A DNA stretch of 64,000 nucleotides from Populus alba. Lineage: Eukaryota; Streptophyta; Magnoliopsida; Malpighiales; Salicaceae. Below the pieces are notes generated by a model. It saw only the letters and a program-made list of their open reading frames with translations. It was not told the DNA's origin and ran no database searches. Below are positions 48,154-60,339 of the stretch, one piece after another. Position 1 is the first letter of the stretch; the number at the start of each line of letters is the position of its first letter. A program made the translations under genes and the position numbers. The stretch covers positions 11,104,169 through 11,168,168 of the forward strand of contig NC_133288.1 in NCBI RefSeq assembly GCF_005239225.2, given 5' to 3'.

Positions 48154-48475
48154 AGGCATCTGGCAACCATGTAGAACTGAAAAGCCTTGGGTCTGGTGGC
48201 CATGTTGGACCCAAGCAACATATGTCCTACGATCATACCAAACCTAAACACCTTGTATTTGGCAGTCATGCTAGACCCAAATGCTTTAGGTCTTGCGACC
48301 ATGTCATACCCAAACGCCTTGGGTATGGCGGCCATGCCGGACCTACCTTGGGTATGGAACCAATACGAGACCTAAGCACCTTGGGTTTGGCAGCCATGCC
48401 AATCCCATGGATCTTGGGTCTAATGGGTGTTGAACCTACGATGCTTGGGTCTAGTGGTTGTCAGACCCAAGAAAA
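48154..48475. repeat. Array of short palindromes, right part
   Basis: Same units as 45220-45714 (CTTGGGTCTGG, GGCCATG, GACCCAAG). The 139-aa open frame over 48090-48509 is produced by the repeat and has no recognised domain. Confidence 0.78.
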
Positions 48476-49998
48476 TAACAAACAAAAAGATGACAATTGT
48501 GCACTTTAGTTGTTAGGAGAGAGAAAATGCAAACAATCGATCATCGGTGGTAATCCAACCATAATATATCTACACACACCACACCATGTGAAAAAGAGCA
48601 CGGCTGCACATCTAGTGATACGGTGGATGGCTAGATTTGGCATCCAGAAAGCTCTTTAATGGCATGAGTGTCGTCCACTTGTTGGGGCATATGAAACACG
48701 TGCCAACAGCTTTTCAATTAAAAAATAAAAAATACAATGTGAAAATACTAAAACATCCCCATGATCCTCTTAATTACACAACATACCCATGCAATTTTAT
48801 TGTCGCAATCCACAGTAATTTGTGTCTAGAGCTATAGTGAAATCCCCATGCCATTTAACTTTCTTAATAATATCAATAATAATAATATATAACTGAACAA
48901 AGTACTTGAAGGTAGATACCACATCTAGAGTACTCCATGCTAAAAAATGAGGGGAAAAAAAAAAACTAATCAACTAATAATATTCTTACAATCCTATATT
49001 TTTGTTTTTTGTTTTTTATGATGGCATCGAAAAGTAACACAAACAGAAATAACACAAGAAAGACAATAAATACAAGTAACATAGAATTACTAGATAGGGT
49101 TACCACAATAAAATTATAATTAGAATTTTTATTACTAAATATTTCTCTTGAAGCAATCTATCTCTCTGAAAGGTTTACAACTCATTAAAAAAAATCTAAA
49201 TATTGATCTAACAAAATAAGAAATTCAAAATTAAAGAGAAGGCAATAAAAATCATAAAAAAATAGAAAATCAAAAAAAATAAAAAGAAAATTATTAAAAT
49301 CAGTCTCACCAACACTTTCTAGGTCTAATCAAAAGGTCTTTCGAACTTCAATTGGTTAAAGAGAGCCAAACTTGTTGTAAAGCAATGTCTTTGGAATCTC
49401 TTTATAAAATTTAAGCTTGATTTAATAGTCGAGATAAAATTTTACATCTTTTTATAAAACCATTAACTCAACACAACCTAGATCTTTTTTTTAAATTTAA
49501 CTCTATCACCTTAATCCATAAATATTCATGCAAAAATATACATACATCCCATAGCCCAATTATGGTAGATTCATAACTAACTTATAAAAACAACCTACGT
49601 CATATGAGAATAGCTAGAATTCATGTTAAGCAAAAACCGGCTGGACAAGTAACAGGTTATATATCACTATTATATCCAATGAAGTACAATAAATGAACTC
49701 AATCCAGTGGATGTTAAATAATAAATAATTTAAAATTTTATATATAATGAATTTTACTTTATATGGTAAATTCTTAAGTGGTTATAAGAAATAAATATTG
49801 GTATGAATTTTAGAAGATTTTTTAATTAACAAATGCCCTAATGTATTCCATTAGGAAATATAAGTAAATGCGGTAAGTATTTAAAAACAAGATTAGACAA
49901 AGAATTACAACAAAATAGTATGACAATCACATATAATAGCAAAATTTCTAAACTAATGTTATTGCACCAAAATAATATCACAATATTAAAGAATCATA
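48476..49998. other. AT-rich intergenic, no gene recognised
   Basis: Long A/T-rich runs, for example 48940-49030 and 49170-49300. No splice-supported coding sequence, RNA gene or terminal repeats were recognised. Confidence 0.5.
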
Positions 49999-50277
49999 TG
50001 AACTCAATAACTTAATTAAGTTGTTAGGTGAGGTACCAATATATTATTTATATTATTCTCTTATATACTCTCTCAAGTGAAAGCCCTTTGGGTTTAAAAG
50101 TTGCACAAGTCCACATTACCTTGTGCTTACTTTTAATCAAATAAATGGAAATAATGAAATTCGAACTCATGACCGCTTAGTTATTAAGGCTCTGATACCA
50201 TGTCAAAAAACTATCTCAATCCAATAAATAAGATATCAGATGAGATCCTAAAATATAATTTATATTATTATCTAACA
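49999..50277 (-). mobile_element. TRIM element 1 (about 279 bp)
   Basis: On the minus strand a 77-bp 5' LTR (50277-50201, TGTTAGAT...TTTGACA) is followed with no gap by TGGTATCAGAGCC (50200-50188), the initiator-Met tRNA primer site typical of copia and TRIM elements. An interior of about 120 bp comes next, then a 3' LTR of about 65 bp (50063-49999, ending TTGAGTTCA). It has no coding capacity. Its layout matches TRIM element 2, 330 bp away. I found no clear target-site duplication. Confidence 0.72.
50188..50200 (-). other. Primer-binding site TGGTATCAGAGCC
   Basis: It directly abuts the 5' LTR of TRIM element 1 on the minus strand. The 12-mer TGGTATCAGAGC is complementary to the 3' end of plant initiator-Met tRNA, the usual copia/TRIM primer. 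In TRIM element 2 the site is partly lost (TGATACC). Confidence 0.75.
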
Positions 50278-50609
50278 CACCAGTACCTGCACCCAAAATT
50301 ATACTCATCTATTTTCCTCATTCCTCAAGTTGGATCCCCTTAAGCTAAAAATCTAACTAGGCTATGTAATCTATTACATGTCCTTAATAAATCAATTTAA
50401 GTGCTTTGGTAAAATAAATCACTTCAATAAAAACAAATTGGATTTGATTTTAGCATGGTGCCATTTTCAGTTGACTACAACTTATCACATTAGCTATTTG
50501 TTATACAATAGGATACCAAAGATTTCTCTCTGGATTATAAGATACTCACCCAATAATTAGCCACCTTTTATTCATCCAACTATGAAAAACTCCCACCGCT
50601 AAATATTAT

Positions 50610-50885
50610 TGTCAAAAAACTATTTTTATCAAAAAATTTAAATTATTAAATAAGATCTCAATAAATGATTATATTATTCTTTAACATATTCACTCAAGTG
50701 AAAGCTTTTTTAACTTGAAACTTACACAAGTTTACACTATCTTTATGCTTAATTTTTATCAACTAAATAGAGATAGTGAAATTCAAACTCGTGACCGCTT
50801 GGTATCATGTCAGATAATTAATTTAATTAAAAGTTTAAGCTATTAAGTGAGCATATCAAAATTTAATTTATATTATTCTCTAAAA
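50610..50885 (-). mobile_element. TRIM element 2 (about 276 bp)
   Basis: On the minus strand: 5' LTR 50885-50808, degenerate primer site, interior matching TRIM 1 (AGCGGTCACGAGTTTGAA, CACTTGAGTGA), then 3' LTR 50686-50610 (77 bp, TGTTAAAG...TTTGACA). The flanks ATTAT (50605-50609) and ATTAC (50886-50890) look like a 5-bp target duplication with one change. Confidence 0.72.
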
Positions 50886-50890
50886 ATTAC

Positions 50891-53800
50891 TCGGAACTGT
50901 TATGATCATTGCTGTGAAATCTCTATGTTCATGGCCGTCTTTATGGAATTTGATTGTTTGAAGGGACAATTTCTTTTTATGATAGTGATACGAATAAGAA
51001 AAAACGTGGATTAAGTATGAATACTAGAGTACGTCGACAGGCAAATTAATTAGTTAATTTTATTACGGCATTGATTGAGTCCATGACAATGAGACTTGAG
51101 GTGTTATTATAGACTACGCAATGATAACAATCGGAGGTAAAATGTTGACGACATTAGTTTTAAAACATTGATCACCGTATTATCTTGAATTGCAAGTGAT
51201 AAGGTTAACTCTTCGTGATCATCACAATCTCCATATGTAGATAGTGAATTGACTGATGGTTTCCCAAAAATAAGACAATAAAACATGGAGACCCCATCTT
51301 CTCTTATCCATCAACCCCATGTTTCTTTCTCGCATCTTCTTGTTTGTTGTTCTCTGTTCTCCTGTCTTTATTTTCCATTTACACGGTTGAAAGTTTTATT
51401 CTTACCACACAAGTTCATAGAAGGTGTCTGATTTCACGTTGTCATCATACGATTTTCTGTATTTGCCCTAGCATTAAGACATTGTTTGTTAATTCATATA
51501 AACTTGAACAGCAGCTTTTTATGAGTGGTAAACATAGACGGGTTACATCAACCGATTTGCAATTTGTCTTATGTGCTTGTTATTAGGCAAAACAGTGTTA
51601 GATGCAAACCAAATTTATATTACAAGCAAGACTTTTAGGACTCTTAGGTCCATATAGGTATATTATATAAAAAAAAGGGGTCCATATAGGTAAGGTACCC
51701 TTGCAACTTTTAGGAAACTTCATCATGAAATTCGTCGTAAATGTGAGCCAATTGAAGCGAGCAAGTAGTCAATCTAGTACAAATTTGAGGTATCCACAAT
51801 ACCACAACTTCTCCCTTATCCAAGACCTCTTCTTAAAAGTCTGCTGTTAATTTGGTGAAGACAATATTAGATTAGGGAAGCTTTTTATTGTTTTTGAGTC
51901 GTTGGATAAGATTTAATTAATTAGTGGAGGGTTATGCCGCCAAGTACAATAGGGAAGCAAATATATTAATCGGATAATTTTAGACGCCACAAGGAGTTTG
52001 CGCACAGAAATTATTTTTTAATATTACATTGTTAACATATTCATCACGGCTTCCTCCTTTTCAATGCAAAACCTGCGTTGTAGGAATTATTCTCTCTGTA
52101 AGGAAGAATTTGGCCGACTCCCTCTTTTATATTATCTCACACAAACACAGTTGCAGAAGTCTTATTAGCACATTTTCGTGCAATAAAGAGCTTAAAGATG
52201 CAAATGCTTCCTGGATGTGAATAATTAATTATACACTTGTGAATCATTGGGTCTGGATTTAAAATGACTCAATGTGTAGCACACGATGGCTATCACATCT
52301 TGATTTTTGGTAGTGTCCGTGGGGAAGGCTGAATTCTAGCCATAAGTCTCGGCGCTGGCTTCGTAGTTGGGGGTGGAGCCATCAACTTTACACGTATTTT
52401 AATGATGGTCTTTGAACAGCATCTTCAAGAAGGGAACACAAAGCTCCCAACAAAGATTATTCATTTAGAAAACTTGATCACTATAATCATCATGAACGCT
52501 CTCCTGCAGTTATCTCACACTCACCTTTAGCTAATGATTTTCTGTAAAGAGTGCTGCTTAGCAAATTCTGTGGAAGCATAACGCTGTTGAGGTCATTGGA
52601 CCAGTACAGGAGCCTATTTCCATCATTGAGATATCAGAAGGCAATTTAATTACATAAACGCCCTCTTTATCTTTCCATATATAGAAGAATTAATCCGTCC
52701 GAAGCCGAATTGATCATTATTAAAAGTTTTTCGATGAATTAATAAAATATCCAAATTCCCAATTTATGAAATAATTGGATTGAAAGACATGTCATATCTC
52801 ATGAAATCCACTCTTGTGATTGAATGGTATGTTTTGCTTAATGAACAAGATTTACCTTTATAAAGAAAATGAATGCGTTTTAATTTGGTCTGCGGGATAG
52901 TCTGGCTTCGGAAAACTTAATATGAAGATATAATACATATATTTACTTTTGCCATGAAATTGAAATTGAGTCACGAAAGTTAAGGGATATTGAATCATTG
53001 CTTATATAACTCCATATTCTTCTACAACTAGAAGTGTAACTAAAGATATTACTGTAACCGAAGATTCTGGCCTAACATTATTGCATGATACCATCACAGA
53101 TCATGTATAGGAAAGACGTATGAAATATTGGGATTCGATCTTTGTTGTTGGTACTCACTTTTGACCCAAAAAATCATAAAAAGAAAACAAAAAAATACAG
53201 AAAAAACATTCAAAATACAAGAAAATATAGATGAAAAAAGCGTAGCTATAAGATTGACAAAATAGACAACCTAATTTTTAATCAAATGGTTCACAATCAA
53301 TTTTCTTAATCAAATGGTCATTATGCCACACCGTGGATCTTCTTGTCCAACACACCCCCACAATAATAATAAAAAAAAAATTATTGAATTATTTAGAAAC
53401 AAAGGGAACCAAGCCTTCCATCATAGTCGACCTTCTTCCTCATCACTGTCAAACTACTAACTCCCTTTACAATTGTAATCAACGACAGCACCACCACCAA
53501 AGAACCAAGCAACAACCAACAAATACTACTCACTCTTATTTTTTTTTCTTCCCCATTGCCAGCTACCACACATCTTCTCTCTTGCCCTCCCTCATCAGTC
53601 CTTGGAAGACAAATACTTATGGTTGTCACCGCCCACAATGTTGGTCACCATTAAAACAACACCCTTAAGGTTTTTCTCCTAACCATCTAAAACCACCACC
53701 ACCCGTGGCAGCCTCTTTACATGCGTAGTGAACCATATTTCCTTCATTTTACTATCATTTCCATCTATCTTCAACCATCCACGAAAGCAGAGGAGTAGCA

Positions 53801-54944
53801 ATAACCACCACGTAAGGAAAAACACCACCAGCACCGTGAACCACCCTATTCCTTTCCAATCTTACTAATTGATCCTCGATAGCACCTAAACAATAGTGGC
53901 TTACAAAGAAGAAACATTATAAGAAGTTATTAACCAGGAAGAATAGATCTAAAAAACAATTCAATCAACAGTGTTGTGTGATTTTTTTGTTTTGCAATTG
54001 ACAATAGGATTCACTGCCAACATAGGAAGAAGAGGAGGAAACGTTGGTCCCAATCCACCAAACATTGGTGCATAAGACCCACGCGTGGTGATGGTGCATG
54101 AGACCCACGCGTGGCCACAATTCCGGCAATTTCAAAAACTTTTAGTGTGCTTCTTGAGTTCCTAGCAATCTCTCTAACCTATTTCCAACCTTTGAAAAGA
54201 TTATTTTGCAATTTTTTTAATTTTTAGTGTGTAATTTAAATTATTGTTAGAATTTGAAGTTTTGGGTGTGTGAGTAATTAGTGAAAAAATGGTGTGTATG
54301 TGTTTGCATTTTATTTTATTTTATGTTAACTAATTGTTAAAAAAAAGGAAAAAGAAAAAAATTATTTAATCCAATGTTTTAACTCCATATGATTAAAAAA
54401 AAATGATTTTCTACTTGTTATATATAGCCTAATCCCTAAAAAAAAATTGCATTTATTTATAAAAAAGAGAAAAAAAATATTTTTACATTTTTTAAAAAAA
54501 TTGTATTTCTTTTCATTTTCATGGAATTTACAACAAGTTTGTAAAATTTCTTAAGAATTTGGCCACTATTTCAATAACCCTAAGTTTTTGTTCTCTAAAA
54601 ATTAATGGTCAACATTCTAGTATAAATAGTATACCTACAAGTAGGCTAGTATGTAAATATTAGGAGTTGACTAGGAAATTCTCAGAATTTTTTAATATTC
54701 ACTCAATTTAATTGAAATTTTTTTCACCACAATATACAATTTGTAGGAAACATTTTCGCCTTCCAAAATAGGTGAACCATATCAGGGCACCTATATGGAT
54801 TCTTCCTATAAAGATTTATCTGGGCATACAAACCAATAATAAATTCGAGATGCTAGTTTTGTTCATAAGTGTAAATCTTTGTTTAGAGTCATAAATAGAC
54901 CACTGACTAAGAACACATCAACATCTTTAAACCACATTCAAACC
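50891..54944. other. Long intergenic region, no gene recognised
   Basis: Open frames at 51344-51586, 52029-52220 and 53333-53668 (+) lack recognisable domains. The last is a CAC/ACC-rich low-complexity stretch. A local duplication of GTCCATATAGGTA occurs at 51649 and 51680. The 13-mer AGACCCACGCGTG is repeated at 54067 and 54099. The sequence from 54290 is very AT-rich. Any host gene here would be too diverged or fragmentary to call. Confidence 0.5.
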
Positions 54945-55177
54945 ATATAATGCAGTTTATCTCATTTAAGGTGTGATAGGGGTACTAATATCTTTTATTG
55001 CAACAACCAATCCCTTACCTTGGATTTTCCGATAACACTAGTCCACTTGGGTCTTCTAATGACACTAAACCAAACAACTAGATGGCGACTCCTTGACCTC
55101 GACGTCCCGCCATGCCACACGCTCACGTGCGATAATTGCATACATGAAATCTTAGGAGTGTAGCCTGTACTATATAT
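54945..55177 (+). mobile_element. LTR 3'-end fragment
   Basis: It contains the block 'tgcagtttatctcatttaaggtgtgataggggtactaatatc', then 'agatggcgactccttgacc'. This corresponds to the end blocks at 6800-6960, 11360-11480, 17920-18050 and 29260-29390, and on the minus strand near 42250-42120. The CACTA element starts immediately after, so it seems to have inserted into or beside this old LTR. Confidence 0.5.
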
Positions 55178-55640
55178 CACTACCAGAAACTCGCTAAATA
55201 CCAACGGAATCCCCGACGGCATATTTTTGTCGGTATCTTTCGGTCGAACTTACCGACGGAATATTTTCGTCCGTAATTCGGTTGGTAATTACCGACGATT
55301 ATACTCCGTCGGTAATTACCGAACGAATTACGAACGGAAAGTTCAGAATTAATGAAAAAAGGGCGGGTACCTGAGGTGGAGGTTTTGGCGGGTGATTTTT
55401 CCGACAGAATCACCGACGGATTCAAAACCTGGGACCCATACGGGTGACGTGACTGGTTCACCGTCAACAATACCGATAGATTTGAATGCTAGATCCATAC
55501 GGGTGACATGACAGGTGCACCGTCAAAAAATACCTACGGAATCACCGATGGATTAAAAAAAGCAGGTCCATGTAGTGATGTGTCGATTCCCCGTCACAAT
55601 TAGCGACGGAGTCACCGACGTATTCACCGACGGTGTTATT
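55178..55640. repeat. Left terminus and subterminal repeats of CACTA element
   Basis: It begins CACTACCAGAAAC. About twenty direct and inverted copies of (T)ACCGACGGA / TCCGTCGGTAA follow, including a palindromic pair near 55290-55325 (TTACCGACG... / ...CGTCGGTAATTACC). In En/Spm such repeats bind the element's own DNA-binding protein during transposition. Confidence 0.88.
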
Positions 55641-56169
55641 CCGTCGGTGAGTCCGTCGAAAAAAGTGAATATATGGCCGCCCTGCCGACACTCTCCTCCC
55701 CCATTTCTTCTTCTTCTTCCTAATCCAAAGTCTCCCCATCTGCAAATAACCAGCCCCTCCCGCCCCCAAACAAAAATCTTTCTCATCTCAGCAGTTGTAT
55801 TTCTTGAAGTTTTGTGGTCACAGCATCCGTGTTCTGATTTACCGACGGATTTTATCAATTTTTGTAAGTAATTCTATCTTTTAAAATTTTAACATTTAAA
55901 TGTCAATTTTATTGTTTTTTTAGTATATGTATTTTTATTAGTAGATATACATGTTTTATTGTTATTTCTCAAACAAACTTGTAGTTTATGAATGTATAAT
56001 TTTATACCTGTTATGGTTTGCTTTAGATTTTGTAAGATTGTATTTGTTTGTAAATTGTTAAAACTTTGTGGAATTACCAAATTACATGTTATGTTTTGAA
56101 ATAATTAACAGCTTGCTTAATGGGTCCTTTTTAAGTTTTATCGATAGTATTGTAGAGTGGTAATTTCTG

Positions 56170-56171
<2 letters not shown>

Positions 56172-56222
<51 letters not shown>
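56172..56222. repeat. (AT)n microsatellite in transposase leader
   Basis: About 24 TA units. The related CACTA copies have only a short (TA)6-7 tract in the corresponding leader (near 21385 and 32722). Confidence 0.95.
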
Positions 56223-56224
<2 letters not shown>

Positions 56225-56395
56225 TTGTATGGACGTTGATAAATGATAATGAATATTTAATATTTATGAGAAGTTGTGATTGGATTGTTGGATAATCTTG
56301 AGGTAAAGTAATATATTTACAAGTTTATTTACCTAACTTAGTTAATTAATATATACATGATGTCATCATAATTTTATAGAGGTTTGATAGAAGTC

Positions 56396-59300
56396 ATGGA
56401 TGATCGTTCATGGATGTATCTAGATTCACCCCAAGGATTGCGGATGATGAATTATTGTAACGGGGTTTAGGGTTTTATTAATTTCGCAACATCTATTCCC
56501 AGAAATTTTACTGGAGGCAGTATTAGGTGTCCATGCAGGAAGTGTCAAAATAAAAAGTATCTGCATCCAGATGTTGTAATGATGCATCTTCTACACAAAG
56601 GGTTTGTGGAGGATTACGAGTGTTGGTATGCACATGGAGAGGTATTTGTTAGTAATAGGAGAATGGGAGAAACGGTGGTTGGGTCAACTTCTAGTGCTAG
56701 CAACGTGCATGAAGCGGCAAATAACAACACTAATCCTTACAGAAACATGGTTATGGATGCAATGAGAATGAATCAAGGTAATGTCAGTTAATGTCCAATC
56801 GTAGAAGAAGAACCTAATGCAGAGGCAGCTAGGGTTTTTTATTTGTTGAAAGATTCTGACGAACCATTATGGGATGGCTGCACAAACCACAGTAAATTAT
56901 CGGCCGTGGCACAGGTGTTCACCATCAAGTCAGATCACGGGCTGAGTGAGGCCGGGTATGATAAAATTATTGATTGGGCAAGAAGCATTTTACCTGAAGG
57001 GAACAGGCTCAAAGAGAACTTCTATGCTGCGAAGTCCATGATGAAACCCCTCGGTTTAGGATACCAGAAAATTGACATGTGCCCTAACTTCTGCATGTTA
57101 TACTACCTTGAAAATGCTGAGATGACCGAGTGCATGACATGTGGGCATTCGCGTTACAAACCCAGAACAAAGACTCTAGTGGCGTATAAAAAACTTAGAT
57201 ATTTCCCGATCACACCTAAACTGCAGAGGTTATTCATGTCACGAAGGGCTGCTGAGCACATGACATGGCACCAAACACATGATGCGATTGATGGTGTGAT
57301 GGTGCATCCTTCTGACGATGAAGCGTGGAAACGCTTTAACAGTATGCATCCTGACTTTTCAGCTGAATCAAGGAATGTCCGTCTTGGGTTGTGTACAGAC
57401 GGATTCAACCCATTTGGGTCATTTGCTGCTCCCTATTCTTGTTGGCCGGTCATACTCATAGTTTATAACTTGCCACCGGGAATGTGTATGAGGCCGGAGT
57501 TCATGGTTCTATCTACTGTCATACCCGGTCTAAGCAACCCAGGGCGGAATATAGATGTTTGTCTTCGACCGTTGATAGATGAGCTGGCGCTGTTGTGGTC
57601 CTCTGGAGCTCTGACTTATGATATATCGAGGAAACAAAATTTCCTTATGAGGGCGGCTTTAATGTGGACTATCAATGATTTTCCAGCTTATGGAATGCTT
57701 TCTGGTTGGAGCACGCATGGGAAACTCACATGTTCATACTGCATGGAAAACAACAAGGCATTCACGCTAGCAAACGAAGGTAAAGCTTCTTTTTTTTACT
57801 GTCATCATCGCTTCTTGCCACTTAATCACAGGTTCAGAAAGAACAGAAAAGCTTTTTTTGTTGGCAGAGTTGAAAAAGATGTTGCATCCCCGTGTCTTTT
57901 TGGTGAAGAATTGCATCATGTTGTATCAGAGTACAGTGACATTGTGTTTGGCCTTCAATCAGATAAGCAAAAGTTTCCTGGTTTTGGTTTGACCCATAAT
58001 TAGGTAAAACGAAGTATCTTTTGGGAGCTTCCTTATTGGAAGACCAATCTTTCCGCCATAACCTTGACGTCATACACATCGAAAAGAACTTGTTTGAGAA
58101 TATTTTCAACACCGTCATAGATGTGAAGGGGAAGACAAAGGACAACATCAAGTCTAGATTGGATATAGCTTTATACTGTAACCGTAAAAATATGGAGTTG
58201 GTTTATGAGGAGTCACGGGTCGCAAAACCAAGGGCAACCTTCGTGTTAGAGAAAAACGCATAACTGCTAGTCTACAAATGGCTTAAGAGTCTGCGTTTTC
58301 CGGATGGACATGCATCGAACATATCAAGGCTTGTTAACATAGAGGACTGCAGATTGTATGGAATGAAGAGTCATGACTGCCACGTGTTTATGCAAACACT
58401 CATCCCATTAGCTTTTCGTGATTTGTTGCCAAAGGGAATATGGGATGCACTAACGGAGATCAGTCATTTCTTCAGAGATATATGCTCCAGCAAGTTGAAT
58501 GTTGAGCACATTGAGAGGCTTCAAACGAATATCATCGAGACACTATACAAACTTGAGATGATATTCCCTCCTTCATTTTTTGACTCAATAGAGCATCTCC
58601 CTATACATCCACCGTTCGAGGCAAAAGCTGGAGGACCGGTCTAGTATAGATGGATGTACCCATTCGAACAGTGAGATATTACAGTTGCAATGAAATTCAT
58701 ATCTAAAAGTTTTTTCTATATTTTTCTTAATTGGAAATACTTGAATTGTAATTCAATGCAGGTACTTGTTTAATCTCAAGAAAAAGGTTAAGAACAAGGC
58801 ACATGTTGAGGCTTCGATATGTGAGGCCTATATTGTTGAAGAGATATCAACATTTATCTCATACTATTTCGAACCTCATCTGAGAACAAGAATCAATCGC
58901 GTTCCACGGCATGACGATGGTGGTGAAGTGCCTTCCAGTGGGAACTTGTCAATATTCTCCAATACTGGATGACCCACACCTAAAAATGCCGTACGAGGAA
59001 GATATTTGTCGGAAATAGAATTCAAACAAGCACACAACTATGTTCTATTTAACTGTGATGAGCTGAGACCATTTATTCAGTAAGTTTATATATGTGTAAT
59101 ACTAATTAAACTTTGTCAGTCAAATATTGGTAATTATATATTGTGAAATCATACACTCATTATCACTTGCAGACAACATCGACAATATTTGCTCTCTAAT
59201 AACTCGCAGTTGACCGACTCCCAGATCTTTCAATTACAAGATGAACAATTTGCCACATGGTTCAGAACACATGTAAGCACTATCACAAACTCATTCTAAC

Positions 59301-60159
59301 TTGCAAAATTACTATACGTATGCATGCCATTACGAGATTCTTGTTCATTTATCGTTTTTGAAGTACATTACATGTATACAAGGTTTATCAAATAGAAAGA
59401 AGTGTGTCTAAGTCATTGTCTTCACTAAGCCTCGGGCCTGAAAGAAAAGTTAAGTGCTACAACGGGTATTTTGTCAATGGATATGTTTTCCATACTGAAG
59501 AATACGGGTAAGGAAGAAAGACATACAACTGCGGTGTTTGTGTTAAAGGATCCACAAGTAGTGAGTTAAAAGTTGACTACTATGGTAGATTAGAAGAGTT
59601 TGTCGAACTACAATATCATAGCGAGCAGAATACAGTGTTTTTATTCAAATGCTATTGGTATGACACGACGGACAGAGGAATCAGAGTTGATACGCACCAT
59701 GGTCTGGTCGAAATCAACTCAAAAGCTAGACTTCGTAACATAAACGATGTCTTTGTTTTCGCAAAGCAATGTCAACAAGTTTATTACATATACACCCCTT
59801 CATTTAGAAAGGATCAATCAAGAGTTGATTGGTTTTCCGTTTTAAAAACGAAACCACGGGGTCATGTCGAGGTTGTTCAGGATGAGAACGAAGAAACAAG
59901 TGTGCGGGATGAAGTCTTTCAAGTTAGTGAGTTGGTTGAACCATATCGAGTTGCTCCTTCGATTGAATTGGAAGAAAATTCAAATTTTCGTGTTTCCGAT
60001 GATAGTCTTGTTGATGTTGACGTAGAGGAGTTGAACGTTGTTTTGAGCTCTAGTGGACAAGCAAATGTCGATGAAGAAGATGATATCCATATTGAAGATT
60101 GCGATGAAGGTGATGGCTATTCAATTGATGACGAAGAAGAAGAAGATAATTCTGACTAA
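56396..60159 (+). pseudogene. TNP2-type CACTA transposase, nonsense-inactivated
   Basis: ATG at 56396 (MDDRSWMYLDSPQGLRMM). Domains in order: transposase-associated N-terminal domain (56396-56640), tnp2 core (about 56850-58200, with NVRLGLCTDGFNPFG and NKAFTLANEG), DUF4218-like region (58350-58970), and DUF4216-like region (59440-59830) with an acidic tail to the stop at 60157-60159. Introns fit at about 58672-58761, 59081-59171 and 59273-59380. The longest uninterrupted piece is 56843-58003 (386 codons). Lesions: TAG 56468, TAA 56789, TAG 58001, a one-base loss near 58053, TAA 58261, TAG 58642, TGA 58970 and TAA 59509. No full-length protein can be made, although most of the sequence is well conserved. 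Confidence 0.9.
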
Positions 60160-60339
60160 TTCTGTGTAAAACCTTTTTCTTAATGTAATTTACATTATGG
60201 ATGATATATTTTGAAACATGAAATATATATTTATTGTTTAAGCACTGTTGCTATTGTTTTGTGCGATGGACAGTTTGTTATTGATTTTTTTGCAGGAAGG
60301 TAAACAGAAAATACAAACACAACACCTAATGTACATTGA

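Noticed and set aside
45220..48475. CRISPR-like array
   Set aside because: Spacers are not unique and units vary in length and sequence. The host is a plant, there are no cas genes, and palindromic tandem repeats explain the pattern.
48090..48509. 139-codon open frame as a gene
   Set aside because: Its protein is a repeat of LGLxxHAxPK-type units produced by the palindrome array, with no start context or domain support.
50891..54944. Hidden host gene in the long gap (ORFs at 51344, 52029, 53333)
   Set aside because: There is no recognisable domain, no consistent exon chain, and low-complexity composition in the largest frame.
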